Shown here: piece after piece, positions 52,824 through 61,063 of the stretch
Layout: each line of letters begins with the position of its first letter
Position numbering within the stretch: the first letter of the stretch is position 1
Origin: Pedobacter soli
Lineage (GTDB): Bacteria > Bacteroidota > Bacteroidia > Sphingobacteriales > Sphingobacteriaceae
Reading direction: 5' to 3'
Assembly: GCF_900101435.1 (NCBI RefSeq)
Contig: NZ_FMZH01000012.1
Coordinates: 62,001-126,000 of the forward strand
Length of the DNA: 64,000 bases
Notes under the pieces: generated by a model
Database searches by the model: none
The model's input: the letters and a program-made list of their open reading frames with translations, nothing else
Told to the model about the DNA's origin: nothing
Position numbers and translations under genes: made by a program

Positions 52824-53663
52824 TTATTTCAGTTCTGTAATGGCGCAGTGGTCCATGTCGCCATAATCCAGGTTTTCGCCTGCCATACCCCAAATAAAGG
52901 TATAGTTACTGGTACCCGCACCTGAGTGGATTGACCAGTTTGGCGAAATTACCGCCTGATCGCCCTGCATCCAAATGTGGCGTGTTTCTTGCGGCTGGCC
53001 CATAAAATGACAAACGCTTTGCCCCTGTGGAACTTCAAAATAAAAATAAGCCTCCATTCTCCTGTCGTGCGTATGTGCAGGCATAGTATTCCAAACACTG
53101 CCCGATTTTAATTCGGTCATTCCCATCTGTAACTGGCAGGTTGGCAAAACACTGTTTACCAACAATTTATTAATGATGCGGTGATTTGCTGTTTCCGGTG
53201 TCCCCAGTTCAACAATTTCGGCCTCGGCTTTGCTTACTTTTTTGGTTGGGTAAGTATGGTGTGCAGGCGCCGAGTTGATATATAACTTTGCAGCCGTACC
53301 TTTATCAGCCGATTCGAAAAACACTTCTTTAGTGCCTTTACCAATATATAAAGCTTCTTTGTAATCCAATTCGTAAGTTTCGCCATCAGCGGTAACAATT
53401 GCCTTTCCACCTACGTTAATAATACCCAGTTCTCTGCGTTCTAAGAAGTAATTTGCTTTTAAATCATCAGGGTTTGGCAGGGCTATTTTCTGGTCAATTG
53501 GCATGGCGCCACCCACAATATACCTGTCAAAATGAGATAAAGTTAAGTTTACCTGGTTGGCTTCAAACACGTTTTCAATTAAGAAATTATCCCGCAAAGC
53601 AGCGGTATCCATTTGTTTAACTTCTTTTGGGCTCTGAGCGTAACGGCTTTCGAATTTGTTCAT
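52824..53663 (-). CDS. kduI: 5-dehydro-4-deoxy-D-glucuronate isomerase (KduI)
   Basis: The 279-residue cupin protein has the Zn ligands His197, His199 and Glu204 in HTHDRRMEAYFYFE and His246 in SIHSG, which align with those of E. coli KduI. KduI converts 5-keto-4-deoxyuronate to 2,5-diketo-3-deoxygluconate, the step after spontaneous ring opening of the unsaturated uronic acid. The length (279) is standard. It is followed by kduD and preceded by the DUF2264 gene; an 11-bp perfect hairpin (53685-53715) sits just ahead of its start. Confidence 0.95.
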   Translation of the reverse strand: MNKFESRYAQSPKEVKQMDTAALRDNFLIENVFEANQVNLTLSHFDRYIVGGAMPIDQKIALPNPDDLKANYFLERRELGIINVGGKAIVTADGETYELDYKEALYIGKGTKEVFFESADKGTAAKLYINSAPAHHTYPTKKVSKAEAEIVELGTPETANHRIINKLLVNSVLPTCQLQMGMTELKSGSVWNTMPAHTHDRRMEAYFYFEVPQGQSVCHFMGQPQETRHIWMQGDQAVISPNWSIHSGAGTSNYTFIWGMAGENLDYGDMDHCAITELK

Positions 53664-53684
53664 TGGTTAAAAATTGAGTTGTGA

Positions 53685-53715
53685 GGTAAGATTTGAAGTA
53701 GGATCAAATCTTACC
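53685..53715 (-). promoter_or_regulatory. Hairpin in the kduI leader
   Basis: GGTAAGATTTG (53685-53695) and CAAATCTTACC (53705-53715) pair perfectly around a 9-nt loop, 21 bp ahead of the kduI start codon and 34 bp after the DUF2264 stop. There is no T run, so it may be an RNA-processing or regulatory structure rather than a terminator. Confidence 0.55.
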
Positions 53716-53749
53716 CGCAAATATATTTATACGATATTGATTATTGGTA

Positions 53750-54976
53750 TTAATACTCAACTTTATAATCCTTTTTTATCGTTTCTCCGCTCCAGGCTTT
53801 TAAACTCGTCCATGGTGCTGGTGCATCGGTCCAGAATTTATTATCGGCTGGCAAACCCAGGGTTAAAAAGCCAAGGGTAGCCATATACAAACTGCCTGTA
53901 GAAGTATAAATATCTGCAATTTCTGGCTGATGCCCGTTAAAACCCAGTACCAGCCAGCCTTTATCGTCAAAATTCTGATTGCCATTATACAGGTTATAAA
54001 TTACTTTGGTTAAAGCACCGCGTACTTGTGCAGGTTTAACATATTCGGGCAGTTTTTCCATCAGGGCAACCTGTGCCAAAGCCTGAAAAGCGGCAGTACG
54101 ATAGGTAATGGAACGGCCGTATGCCGGATAAGTTCCTTCCGGAGAAATGATCCGCTCCAGGTATTCTGAGTAACGTACCATCCGTTTCAAAGCCAGATCG
54201 TAATCGGCTTGTTGCGCTTTTTTCTTATCAACCAGCACTTTTAAAAGATCAACCAGCATGGGGTGTATTACGTAAGAATTGTAATAATCCATGCTGAATT
54301 TTTCGCCATCGCTATACCAGCTGTCGCCTACATACCACTCTTTCATTTTATTGATAGCAAACTGTACGCGAGCCGGATCGTACTGCTCGCCAATGCTTAA
54401 TAAAAAGCCTTCGCTTAAGCCCGCAAACAATAACCAGTTGTTGTATGCGCCGGTACGGGTGCGCAGCGATTTAAACTCTTCGATAAATCTCTTTTTAGTG
54501 GTTTCATCAAGTGGCTCCCACAAGGCTTTTGGTGCACGTAAAAAAGCATGGGCTACATAGGCCGCATCAACAATCGGCTGACTTTCTGATCGGAAACTGA
54601 TATAATCCGGACTCTCGGGGTTTACCGAATTGGTTAATGCCTTTAAAAGCTCGGTACGCATATTTTTCCGCAGCTTGCCTTCTGCAGTTTCGTCATCAGG
54701 TAAAGCCAGCCACGGTGCCACACCGGCCACAGTACGACCTAATGCTTCGAGATAGGTAACTTTGGCGGCATTTAAGCCATAACCAGGCGCTTTTTCTACT
54801 GGCATATTCTTTTTTAAAGTTTCATTGGCCAGGTTATAGATTACCGGATAGGCTATACGGTACAAATGTTTTACCCAAATGGCACGGTCTTCTGCGCCTG
54901 TAGTTGTTTTTTTATTTTGCGCATTTGCCAGCTGCGTAAAAATCAGCAGGAAAGCAAAAATCAGTTTATATTTCAT
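53750..54976 (-). CDS. Exported DUF2264 protein (putative glycoside-processing enzyme)
   Basis: The 408-residue protein has a signal peptide (1-19, IFTQLANAQ) and matches the DUF2264 family, an alpha/alpha-toroid-like fold: GRTVAGVAPWLALPDDE, AFLRAPKALWEPLD, and NNWLLFAGLSEGFLL. DUF2264 proteins occur in polysaccharide utilization loci of Bacteroidota. I recall that some were placed in a glycoside hydrolase family for glucuronate-containing glycans, but I am not sure. Its location between the GH88 gene and kduI implies a role on the same uronate substrate, in the periplasm. Confidence 0.82.
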   Translation of the reverse strand: MKYKLIFAFLLIFTQLANAQNKKTTTGAEDRAIWVKHLYRIAYPVIYNLANETLKKNMPVEKAPGYGLNAAKVTYLEALGRTVAGVAPWLALPDDETAEGKLRKNMRTELLKALTNSVNPESPDYISFRSESQPIVDAAYVAHAFLRAPKALWEPLDETTKKRFIEEFKSLRTRTGAYNNWLLFAGLSEGFLLSIGEQYDPARVQFAINKMKEWYVGDSWYSDGEKFSMDYYNSYVIHPMLVDLLKVLVDKKKAQQADYDLALKRMVRYSEYLERIISPEGTYPAYGRSITYRTAAFQALAQVALMEKLPEYVKPAQVRGALTKVIYNLYNGNQNFDDKGWLVLGFNGHQPEIADIYTSTGSLYMATLGFLTLGLPADNKFWTDAPAPWTSLKAWSGETIKKDYKVEY

Positions 54977-55083
54977 TATAGTTTATTTAATAATAATTTG
55001 AGTGGTATTAAAAGTTTAATATTATTCGGAGAGCAAGTTACAAGCTACTATTTAGGTTTCATCCCGCTTTCCGTTTTACTTCG

Positions 55084-55132
55084 CCCGATGCTTCATCGGG
55101 CTCCGTGTTCACTACATCCGATAGCTATCGGA
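55084..55132. repeat. Palindromic repeats in the gap upstream of the DUF2264 gene
   Basis: CCCGATG-CTT-CATCGGG (55084-55100) and the perfect 16-bp palindrome TCCGATAGCTATCGGA (55117-55132) lie in the 290-bp gap between the GH88 and DUF2264 genes. The second shares its core with the units at 9908-9950 and 12614-12656. Confidence 0.8.
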
Positions 55133-55266
55133 TCGGGTCTAAGTGGCACGGTCTGCATCAGTATTAACGGTTAGGTGCCTTAACCCATAAACATTAATTT
55201 AATGCAAAATCAAGTCTAATCTACATCCTGAATAAAATATATACAAACCTCTTGTTTAACAGTTTT

Positions 55267-56451
55267 CTATAAATACCATTTTTTATAGCGGGCCAGTGCC
55301 TCTAAGTAGTAATAATCGGCGTAAACAAGTGGCACATCAATCTCACTGTTTAACGGAAAAGCCCCAGTGCTGTGCATCAGTAAAAAGCCCCCGTTTTCGC
55401 CAGCTTTGGCACGATAAGTATCACTGGCTAATGAATAAATCATGGTCTCTGCGGCCGATTTAAAATCAGCTTTTTCCTTGCCATCGGTATATTGTCCCAA
55501 TTCAAGCAGTGCCGAAGCAATAATTGCACCTGCAGAAGCATCGCGTTTGGCATATGGAATTAAAGGAGCATCAAAATCCCAGTACGGAATCTTATCTGCA
55601 GGCAGGTTCGGATGGTTTAAAATATAGTTGGCAATTCCTTTAGCCTGTTTTAAATAGTTCTGATCTTTTGTAAAACGGTACATCATGGTATAACCGTATA
55701 AAGCCCATCCTTGCCCGCGCGACCATGCCGAGCAGTTTGCAGCACCCTGCCAGGTTGCTTTCTTAAGCACATCACCAGTTTGCGGATTATAATCAACCAC
55801 ATGGTAAGAACTAAAATCGGGGCGGAAATGATTTTTGATAGTTGTATTGGCGTGTGTGACGGCAATTTCTTTATATTTTGGATTTCCTCCGTTATCGCTG
55901 GCCCAGTTTAACATTTCCAGATTCATCATATTATCAATAATTACCGGACACTCCCAATACTTGTTCTTATCCCACGATTGAATAACCTGAATTTTTGGCC
56001 TGAAACGCGTAGAAAGCGATTGTGCAGAACGCTGGATAATTTCTTTATAGGCTGGATTTTTAGTGATGCGGTACCCGTTACCAAAACTGCAATACATCAT
56101 AAAACCAAGATCGTGGTTACCCGTAAAAGTTTGGTTGGGCTCCAATACTTTCAGTGCCGCCTCAGCCTCATTTTTTACCTGCTCATTTTTAGTTTGCTCG
56201 TAAATGTACCATAAACTACCCGAGTAAAAACCACTACACCACCATTTAATATCGTAATTAACAGATTTGCCTTTATCGAAACTCTGCGGCGTTTTACCTG
56301 CAGGGATATTTTTGGCCAATACCTGATACTGGCTGGCTGCAAATTTAAATTCATCGTTAATTAATTGAGCCATCGGTTTTTTGGGGCTCTGGGCATACGA
56401 AACACTCCCCACAAAAAGGAGCAATGTAGCGGCTAGGTTAATTTTTTTCAT
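55267..56451 (-). CDS. GH88-family unsaturated glucuronyl hydrolase
   Basis: The start at 56451 gives a clear signal peptide (MKKINLAATLLLFVGSVSYAQ); the frame runs 17 codons further upstream. The 394-residue protein is an alpha/alpha-barrel of the GH88 family, with catalytic-type Asp114 (GNHDLGFMMYCSFGNGYR) and Asp173 (PVIIDNMMNLEML), and NCSAWSRGQGWALYGYTMMYR later. It hydrates the double bond of the 4,5-unsaturated uronic acid at the end of lyase products, releasing 5-keto-4-deoxyuronate plus the rest of the sugar. That matches the PL8 lyase upstream and kduI downstream. Confidence 0.93.
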   Translation of the reverse strand: MKKINLAATLLLFVGSVSYAQSPKKPMAQLINDEFKFAASQYQVLAKNIPAGKTPQSFDKGKSVNYDIKWWCSGFYSGSLWYIYEQTKNEQVKNEAEAALKVLEPNQTFTGNHDLGFMMYCSFGNGYRITKNPAYKEIIQRSAQSLSTRFRPKIQVIQSWDKNKYWECPVIIDNMMNLEMLNWASDNGGNPKYKEIAVTHANTTIKNHFRPDFSSYHVVDYNPQTGDVLKKATWQGAANCSAWSRGQGWALYGYTMMYRFTKDQNYLKQAKGIANYILNHPNLPADKIPYWDFDAPLIPYAKRDASAGAIIASALLELGQYTDGKEKADFKSAAETMIYSLASDTYRAKAGENGGFLLMHSTGAFPLNSEIDVPLVYADYYYLEALARYKKWYL

Positions 56452-56531
56452 TTGATCTGTTTTGTTTTTCAATATCAGGTTAAGCCGGTTTTTAAGGGGC
56501 AAATCCTGATGGTTTCATAAATTTATGTGTG

Positions 56532-58640
56532 TTACTCTATTTTAAAACTTGCTGTGGCACCGGCAAAGGCTCCCTCAGGCAGCTTACAGGTTATATTTTT
56601 AGGTATTGTTGAGCCGGCAGGTTTAAACTGTACCTGAATGGATGCCTTTTCTTGTGCAGGATCGGCAATATAAAGCACAGGATTTTTGGTGTTTAAATTT
56701 TTGATGTACACGGTACAAGGCTGGTCTACCGTAAGGGAGCCACCATCATAAACCAGTGTTCCCGGCTTGTAAAATACGGCTTGCACCATGTTTAAAACGG
56801 TATGTTTTACGGCCTGTAGTTCAGCGGTATTTTTTAAAATTTGTATCACAGAACGATTGTATTTTTTTATGCCCTCAACAGTAATGCCGGGAATAACAAT
56901 ATATTGGTAACTGGCATTTTGAGGCGCTATACCATGGTTAACCCAGATTTTAAAGACCTTATCGGTTAATTCGGTTTTGCTCTGCCCCTGATTAATGCGA
57001 TACCAGCTACCACTTTGCACGGCATTGCTGATTTCGACATTGCTGCGCTCCGGAAAGATATAAGCGATACTATCGTGCAATGCCCAAAATCCTTTTTCGC
57101 CTTTTGCAGTTGATGATCGGCTAATAACGCCTCTCAACCAGGCCTGGTTAATCGTAGTAGTCACGCTTTCTTTGGCTTCACTAGTAATACCAGCACCCAG
57201 GCAAACCACTTCCTTATCGAAAAAGAACCAGGCTTTTTTGGCCTGAACACTATCGTAATTTAAATCGTAGCACGATACGCCATAAACGCCATCGCTTGCC
57301 CCACCAGAAAACTTCGTTGTTCCTGGTATTCCCCAATCTTTGTGGATGGTTGCCCCCTCATCGTCTGGATAATCCCTACCGGTAGTTCCGGGTATCTTAT
57401 CCCACTCCCATACTGGCATTAAATTGGCATACTCCGACCCGCTGCGCTGGATATTGGTTGCACCATCGGGCAAAAATTTCCCCAAGATATTTTCGTTATT
57501 TCCACGTTCGGTACGTAAAGTACGATCAGATGAGCTTTGCACGCTGAAGGTATAGGCCGGCCGTATGTGCAAGGTGTAATTGCTTTTCCAGAAATGGGTA
57601 TGGTTAGCCACAATACCGTAATCGGCAGGTTTTTTATTGGCTGTTCGCAGCGCAGAAGCCTCCCAGTAACTGGCGTTTTCGGGATCGAACAGCTTAATTT
57701 TCTCAATCATACCTCCCATACCGCTGTTTAACGAATCTTTACGGCTAATGCCGCGGCCGCGTACATTAAAATCGTAAAACGAACCACGGATGGTTTGCAG
57801 AAAAGTATTTTTAAGGTAGTTTACCAGGATGGCCAGTTGGTCTTTAGGTAAGGCATAAGCTGTTCCGCTTAAATAAAATGCGGCATTTACCGAGTTACCG
57901 GCAAAAACGCGACCATAACTGGCAATAGCCTGTTGCTTGCCATGCTGGTAATAACTGCCATCAACCTGTACCCCTTCTTTTCCATCGGTAATGGCAATGG
58001 GTTCGAATAAATACTTTCCGGCCGAATCTAATGTAGCTTTATTGCGGGTTAAACAAGCCCGGTAAAGGTAGTGCAGGGCTTCATCAGAAGTATTGGCGCC
58101 ATCGCCGGTTCTAAAACGACGAATCACCATACGCTGAATCAACGCCTTTTCGAGATCTGCAGGCAACTGCACTTTTGCATTGCGCATTAAAATGAGCGTT
58201 TGCCCAATGGCCTGTGGATAGAAAATATCGTTATACCACCAGTTTTTATTTTTTGGATTTTTATCGAACCAGTTTTGTAAAGCTTTAACAATTGATGCAT
58301 GCAGCTCAGCATGATTATACCATTTGTTAGCAGGCCGGATATAAGCCGTGGCCATATCCTTAATTCTTTTCAGTGGGGCATATTGCGCATCCGCATAGTT
58401 AATATCGGCCCAGCTACCATCTGCATTCAGGTTTTTCAGGTTAACACTAACTTCTGCTGCCAGGTTTTTATCTTTAACAAAAGTTTGCAGATCGGTATTA
58501 ATGCGCTGTAAAATGGTATCATAGGGTTCTTGCTGTGCTTTTGCCTGATTAACAAAAAGCAACAGTACACCTAAAGCACCAATGCTAAACGCTTTAAAAG
58601 ATGATATTTTATAATTTACGATTTTCTTTCCTGCAAACAT
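56532..58640 (-). CDS. PL8-family polysaccharide lyase (chondroitin AC/hyaluronate lyase-like)
   Basis: The 702-residue protein has an N-terminal signal (about 12-36), an alpha/alpha toroid (about 40-340), and beta-sandwich domains after it. Against the Pedobacter heparinus chondroitin AC lyase as I remember it, whole blocks agree: NWWYNDIFYPQAIG, SDGATNIQRSGSEY, MPVWEWDKIPG, KKAWFFFDKE. Catalytic-type residues are Asn183, His233, Tyr242 and the Arg pair 296/300. The enzyme cleaves by beta-elimination next to a uronic acid, giving unsaturated disaccharides. It ends 3 bp from the upstream GH95-like gene and precedes GH88. Chondroitin, hyaluronan or another uronate polymer could be the substrate. 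Confidence 0.92.
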   Translation of the reverse strand: MFAGKKIVNYKISSFKAFSIGALGVLLLFVNQAKAQQEPYDTILQRINTDLQTFVKDKNLAAEVSVNLKNLNADGSWADINYADAQYAPLKRIKDMATAYIRPANKWYNHAELHASIVKALQNWFDKNPKNKNWWYNDIFYPQAIGQTLILMRNAKVQLPADLEKALIQRMVIRRFRTGDGANTSDEALHYLYRACLTRNKATLDSAGKYLFEPIAITDGKEGVQVDGSYYQHGKQQAIASYGRVFAGNSVNAAFYLSGTAYALPKDQLAILVNYLKNTFLQTIRGSFYDFNVRGRGISRKDSLNSGMGGMIEKIKLFDPENASYWEASALRTANKKPADYGIVANHTHFWKSNYTLHIRPAYTFSVQSSSDRTLRTERGNNENILGKFLPDGATNIQRSGSEYANLMPVWEWDKIPGTTGRDYPDDEGATIHKDWGIPGTTKFSGGASDGVYGVSCYDLNYDSVQAKKAWFFFDKEVVCLGAGITSEAKESVTTTINQAWLRGVISRSSTAKGEKGFWALHDSIAYIFPERSNVEISNAVQSGSWYRINQGQSKTELTDKVFKIWVNHGIAPQNASYQYIVIPGITVEGIKKYNRSVIQILKNTAELQAVKHTVLNMVQAVFYKPGTLVYDGGSLTVDQPCTVYIKNLNTKNPVLYIADPAQEKASIQVQFKPAGSTIPKNITCKLPEGAFAGATASFKIE

Positions 58641-58643
58641 CTG

Positions 58644-60938
58644 TTATTTTTTATTGAAGCCCCAAAACCAGTTTTCATATTTTGTGTAAGAAAAAGCGGG
58701 CATCGGTTTTTCTTCAAAACTAGCCGAAACCAGCTGTATCATTTCTCCACTTATCGTTTTTTTTATTTCGATTATGGTTTTTTCGGCTGTTTTTTGAAAC
58801 TGATAATCAACCTTTCCGCGTTTGTTGGAACGGATGGTAAATTTATCCATATCGGTTACCAAAGTAAGTTTGCCTCCCTTTAAGCTGGTTATTTTTATAT
58901 TTTGCGTGCGCCCATCCTGCATATCGGCACTAACCAAAAATGCGCCCTCTGCAAGCAATTGTTTAAACGATATATTTTGCCAGTTTTTTGGGATTGCCGG
59001 GAAAACCCTGATTTTCTTACCCCAGCTTTGCAAAAGCATTTCCTGTATGGAAGTGGCGGCGGCCAAAGGTGTTTCGATAACCGGGCCAGATTCGCGGTAA
59101 AGCGTGTTTTCCTGCACAAAACGATCCAGCAATTCGTTTAACCACTGATAGGCCATATCGCCATTGCCTGTACTTGCATAAATAGAAGCTGCTCCTGTAA
59201 ACGAAAAACCAGCCAATGCACTTTTGTAGGAAAGCCAGTTTTTTAACGACTGGCTAATCAGCGCCCTGTTTTCGGGCTGATCCCAGTTAATGAGATTATA
59301 AGGATAAATCATCAGCAAGTGTGAATAATGCCGGTGCGAACTGTTTAGGGGTACATCTTTACCAATTAAAAACCCACTTTCACCAATAGGGAAAGGCGTA
59401 AGATTTTTTAAAATCGTTTTCCATTTGCCGGCATCCGCATCATTTAACTCTTGCTCATCGTTTACCTTAATCAGTGTTTGCAGTGCCCAGCTTAAACTGG
59501 CCAAAGTATAATTGGCATCTTCGGCATTTTTATATTCGGGCGAATGCGACATGGGAAAATGATAAATCCCCTGATCGTCTGGCTTAAGCTGGTGAATTAA
59601 AAAATTCGCCGATCGCTTTAACAAAGGAAATATTTTGGTCTTAAGCGTTTGTTCGTCGCCGCTGTAAGCATAATATTGGTAGTAATAATAAAGCAACCAG
59701 GTAAGATTGGCTGGTTCAAAAGTTCCTTTGCTGATTTCGGCCTCACTGATGGGGCTTACCAAGCCAAAGGCCGAGCTCCTACCAATGGCTGCAGCATCAT
59801 TACGCCATTTTTCGGGCACATTGTTAATCAGGTTTTGCCGGTTACGGTTTAATGATTTAAAGAGCGATTCACCCAGCTCGAGGTGATTGGCAGTAAAAAT
59901 TGGCGAATAAGTGAGCTGTGCATTCAAGTTCCACCAAATAGCTGGCCATGGCGTGGCGGTAGTCCAGGGCCCCATTAAATCGGCAACAGGTTTATCGGCC
60001 CGGGTTACTGAAGCCAGTTTGTAGAGCTGTATCCAATAAAAGTTTTCCATCCGCTTATCGGGCAAGGCAATAAAACTTTTCTGGTAATACTGGTGCCACC
60101 AGTTGCGGTGTGCTACGTTGCTTTGTTTATCCTGCTCAAATTTTTGCAGGTAAGCAGTAGCTTCTTTATTTTCATCAGCAGTGCCTTCGCCATCATAGCC
60201 TACACTTACCAATAACTGTTGCCTATAACTATTGTTTAATATTTTATATGCCGTAGTATAACCGCCGTTATTAAGTAAAGGCTGGTTACAAAGCGTGTAA
60301 CCATTTGCTGTACTCATTTTTACAGGAGGATTTTCGGGATAGTTTACCGGCTTATCGGTTGGGTAGCTCTGAAAATACCGCGGGCTAATGCTCTTTCCGG
60401 GATGCCATTTCCAACCCCTTACCTGCTCTTGCGCAGTACCTTTTGCTGTAATACTAATTACATTCTGGGTTGCGGCAACAAAAGCGGTAAAGCTTATTGT
60501 GCCCTGCGTGGTAAAAACTGTTCCACTGGACGTTGCATTGTAAATATCAAGTTCTATTTTGGCACCTGTTATTTTTCCTGCGGTTTTAAGGGTAAAATAA
60601 CCAATAGGCAAGCGCCCCTGGGTATACAATTTACCTACATTGGGTAAAAGTTTTTCGCGGTGATCTACCACATCTGTGCGTCCGATATCAAAACGGATTA
60701 AACTGTCGTTTTCCTGATAGATGTTGGTTCCAAGCAAACCGTTTCCGAGAATAATCCCACTATAGTAATCTTTGCCGAGCTGATCCCACTTTAAATTTTG
60801 CTTCGCCATAAATACCGGCCAGTTTACTTCGCCGGCAGGCACCTGCGCTGCACACCACAATGGAATGTAAAAAAACAGCCACAGGAAAAAGCTGCAATGA
60901 ATTAAACGGTTATATTTTAATGATGAGTTTTGCTGCAT
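58644..60938 (-). CDS. GH95-like exported glycoside hydrolase
   Basis: The 764-residue protein has a signal peptide (about 12-31, LWCAAQ). An N-terminal beta-sandwich follows (40-270, with GNGLLGTNIY), then an alpha/alpha barrel (about 300-640) and a C-terminal beta domain. GH95 features are WWNLNAQL (Asn337, Asn339) and HRHYSH (535-540). The DGNFG-type block that carries the base Asp in GH95 fucosidases reads PVIETPLAAA here, with Glu622 at the Asp position. So alpha-L-fucosidase or galactosidase activity is uncertain. It lies directly upstream of PL8 and downstream of SusD, so it belongs to the glycan locus. Confidence 0.8.
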   Translation of the reverse strand: MQQNSSLKYNRLIHCSFFLWLFFYIPLWCAAQVPAGEVNWPVFMAKQNLKWDQLGKDYYSGIILGNGLLGTNIYQENDSLIRFDIGRTDVVDHREKLLPNVGKLYTQGRLPIGYFTLKTAGKITGAKIELDIYNATSSGTVFTTQGTISFTAFVAATQNVISITAKGTAQEQVRGWKWHPGKSISPRYFQSYPTDKPVNYPENPPVKMSTANGYTLCNQPLLNNGGYTTAYKILNNSYRQQLLVSVGYDGEGTADENKEATAYLQKFEQDKQSNVAHRNWWHQYYQKSFIALPDKRMENFYWIQLYKLASVTRADKPVADLMGPWTTATPWPAIWWNLNAQLTYSPIFTANHLELGESLFKSLNRNRQNLINNVPEKWRNDAAAIGRSSAFGLVSPISEAEISKGTFEPANLTWLLYYYYQYYAYSGDEQTLKTKIFPLLKRSANFLIHQLKPDDQGIYHFPMSHSPEYKNAEDANYTLASLSWALQTLIKVNDEQELNDADAGKWKTILKNLTPFPIGESGFLIGKDVPLNSSHRHYSHLLMIYPYNLINWDQPENRALISQSLKNWLSYKSALAGFSFTGAASIYASTGNGDMAYQWLNELLDRFVQENTLYRESGPVIETPLAAATSIQEMLLQSWGKKIRVFPAIPKNWQNISFKQLLAEGAFLVSADMQDGRTQNIKITSLKGGKLTLVTDMDKFTIRSNKRGKVDYQFQKTAEKTIIEIKKTISGEMIQLVSASFEEKPMPAFSYTKYENWFWGFNKK

Positions 60939-60974
60939 TTCAGGTTAAATGTTATGATGTTTGGCCAGGTAGGT

Positions 60975-61004
60975 AAAAAAGCCACCAAGCAAAGGCAAGG
61001 TGGC
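60975..61004 (-). terminator. Hairpin between SusD and the GH95-like gene
   Basis: GCCACC (60981-60986) pairs with GGTGGC (60999-61004), and the minus strand continues with TTTTTTACC. It lies 60 bp past the SusD stop and may reduce readthrough into the enzyme genes. Confidence 0.65.
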
Positions 61005-61063
61005 CCAACTAACACAAACTAACCAAATTTGTTGGGGATAAAGCCCCATACGTTTTTTATTTT

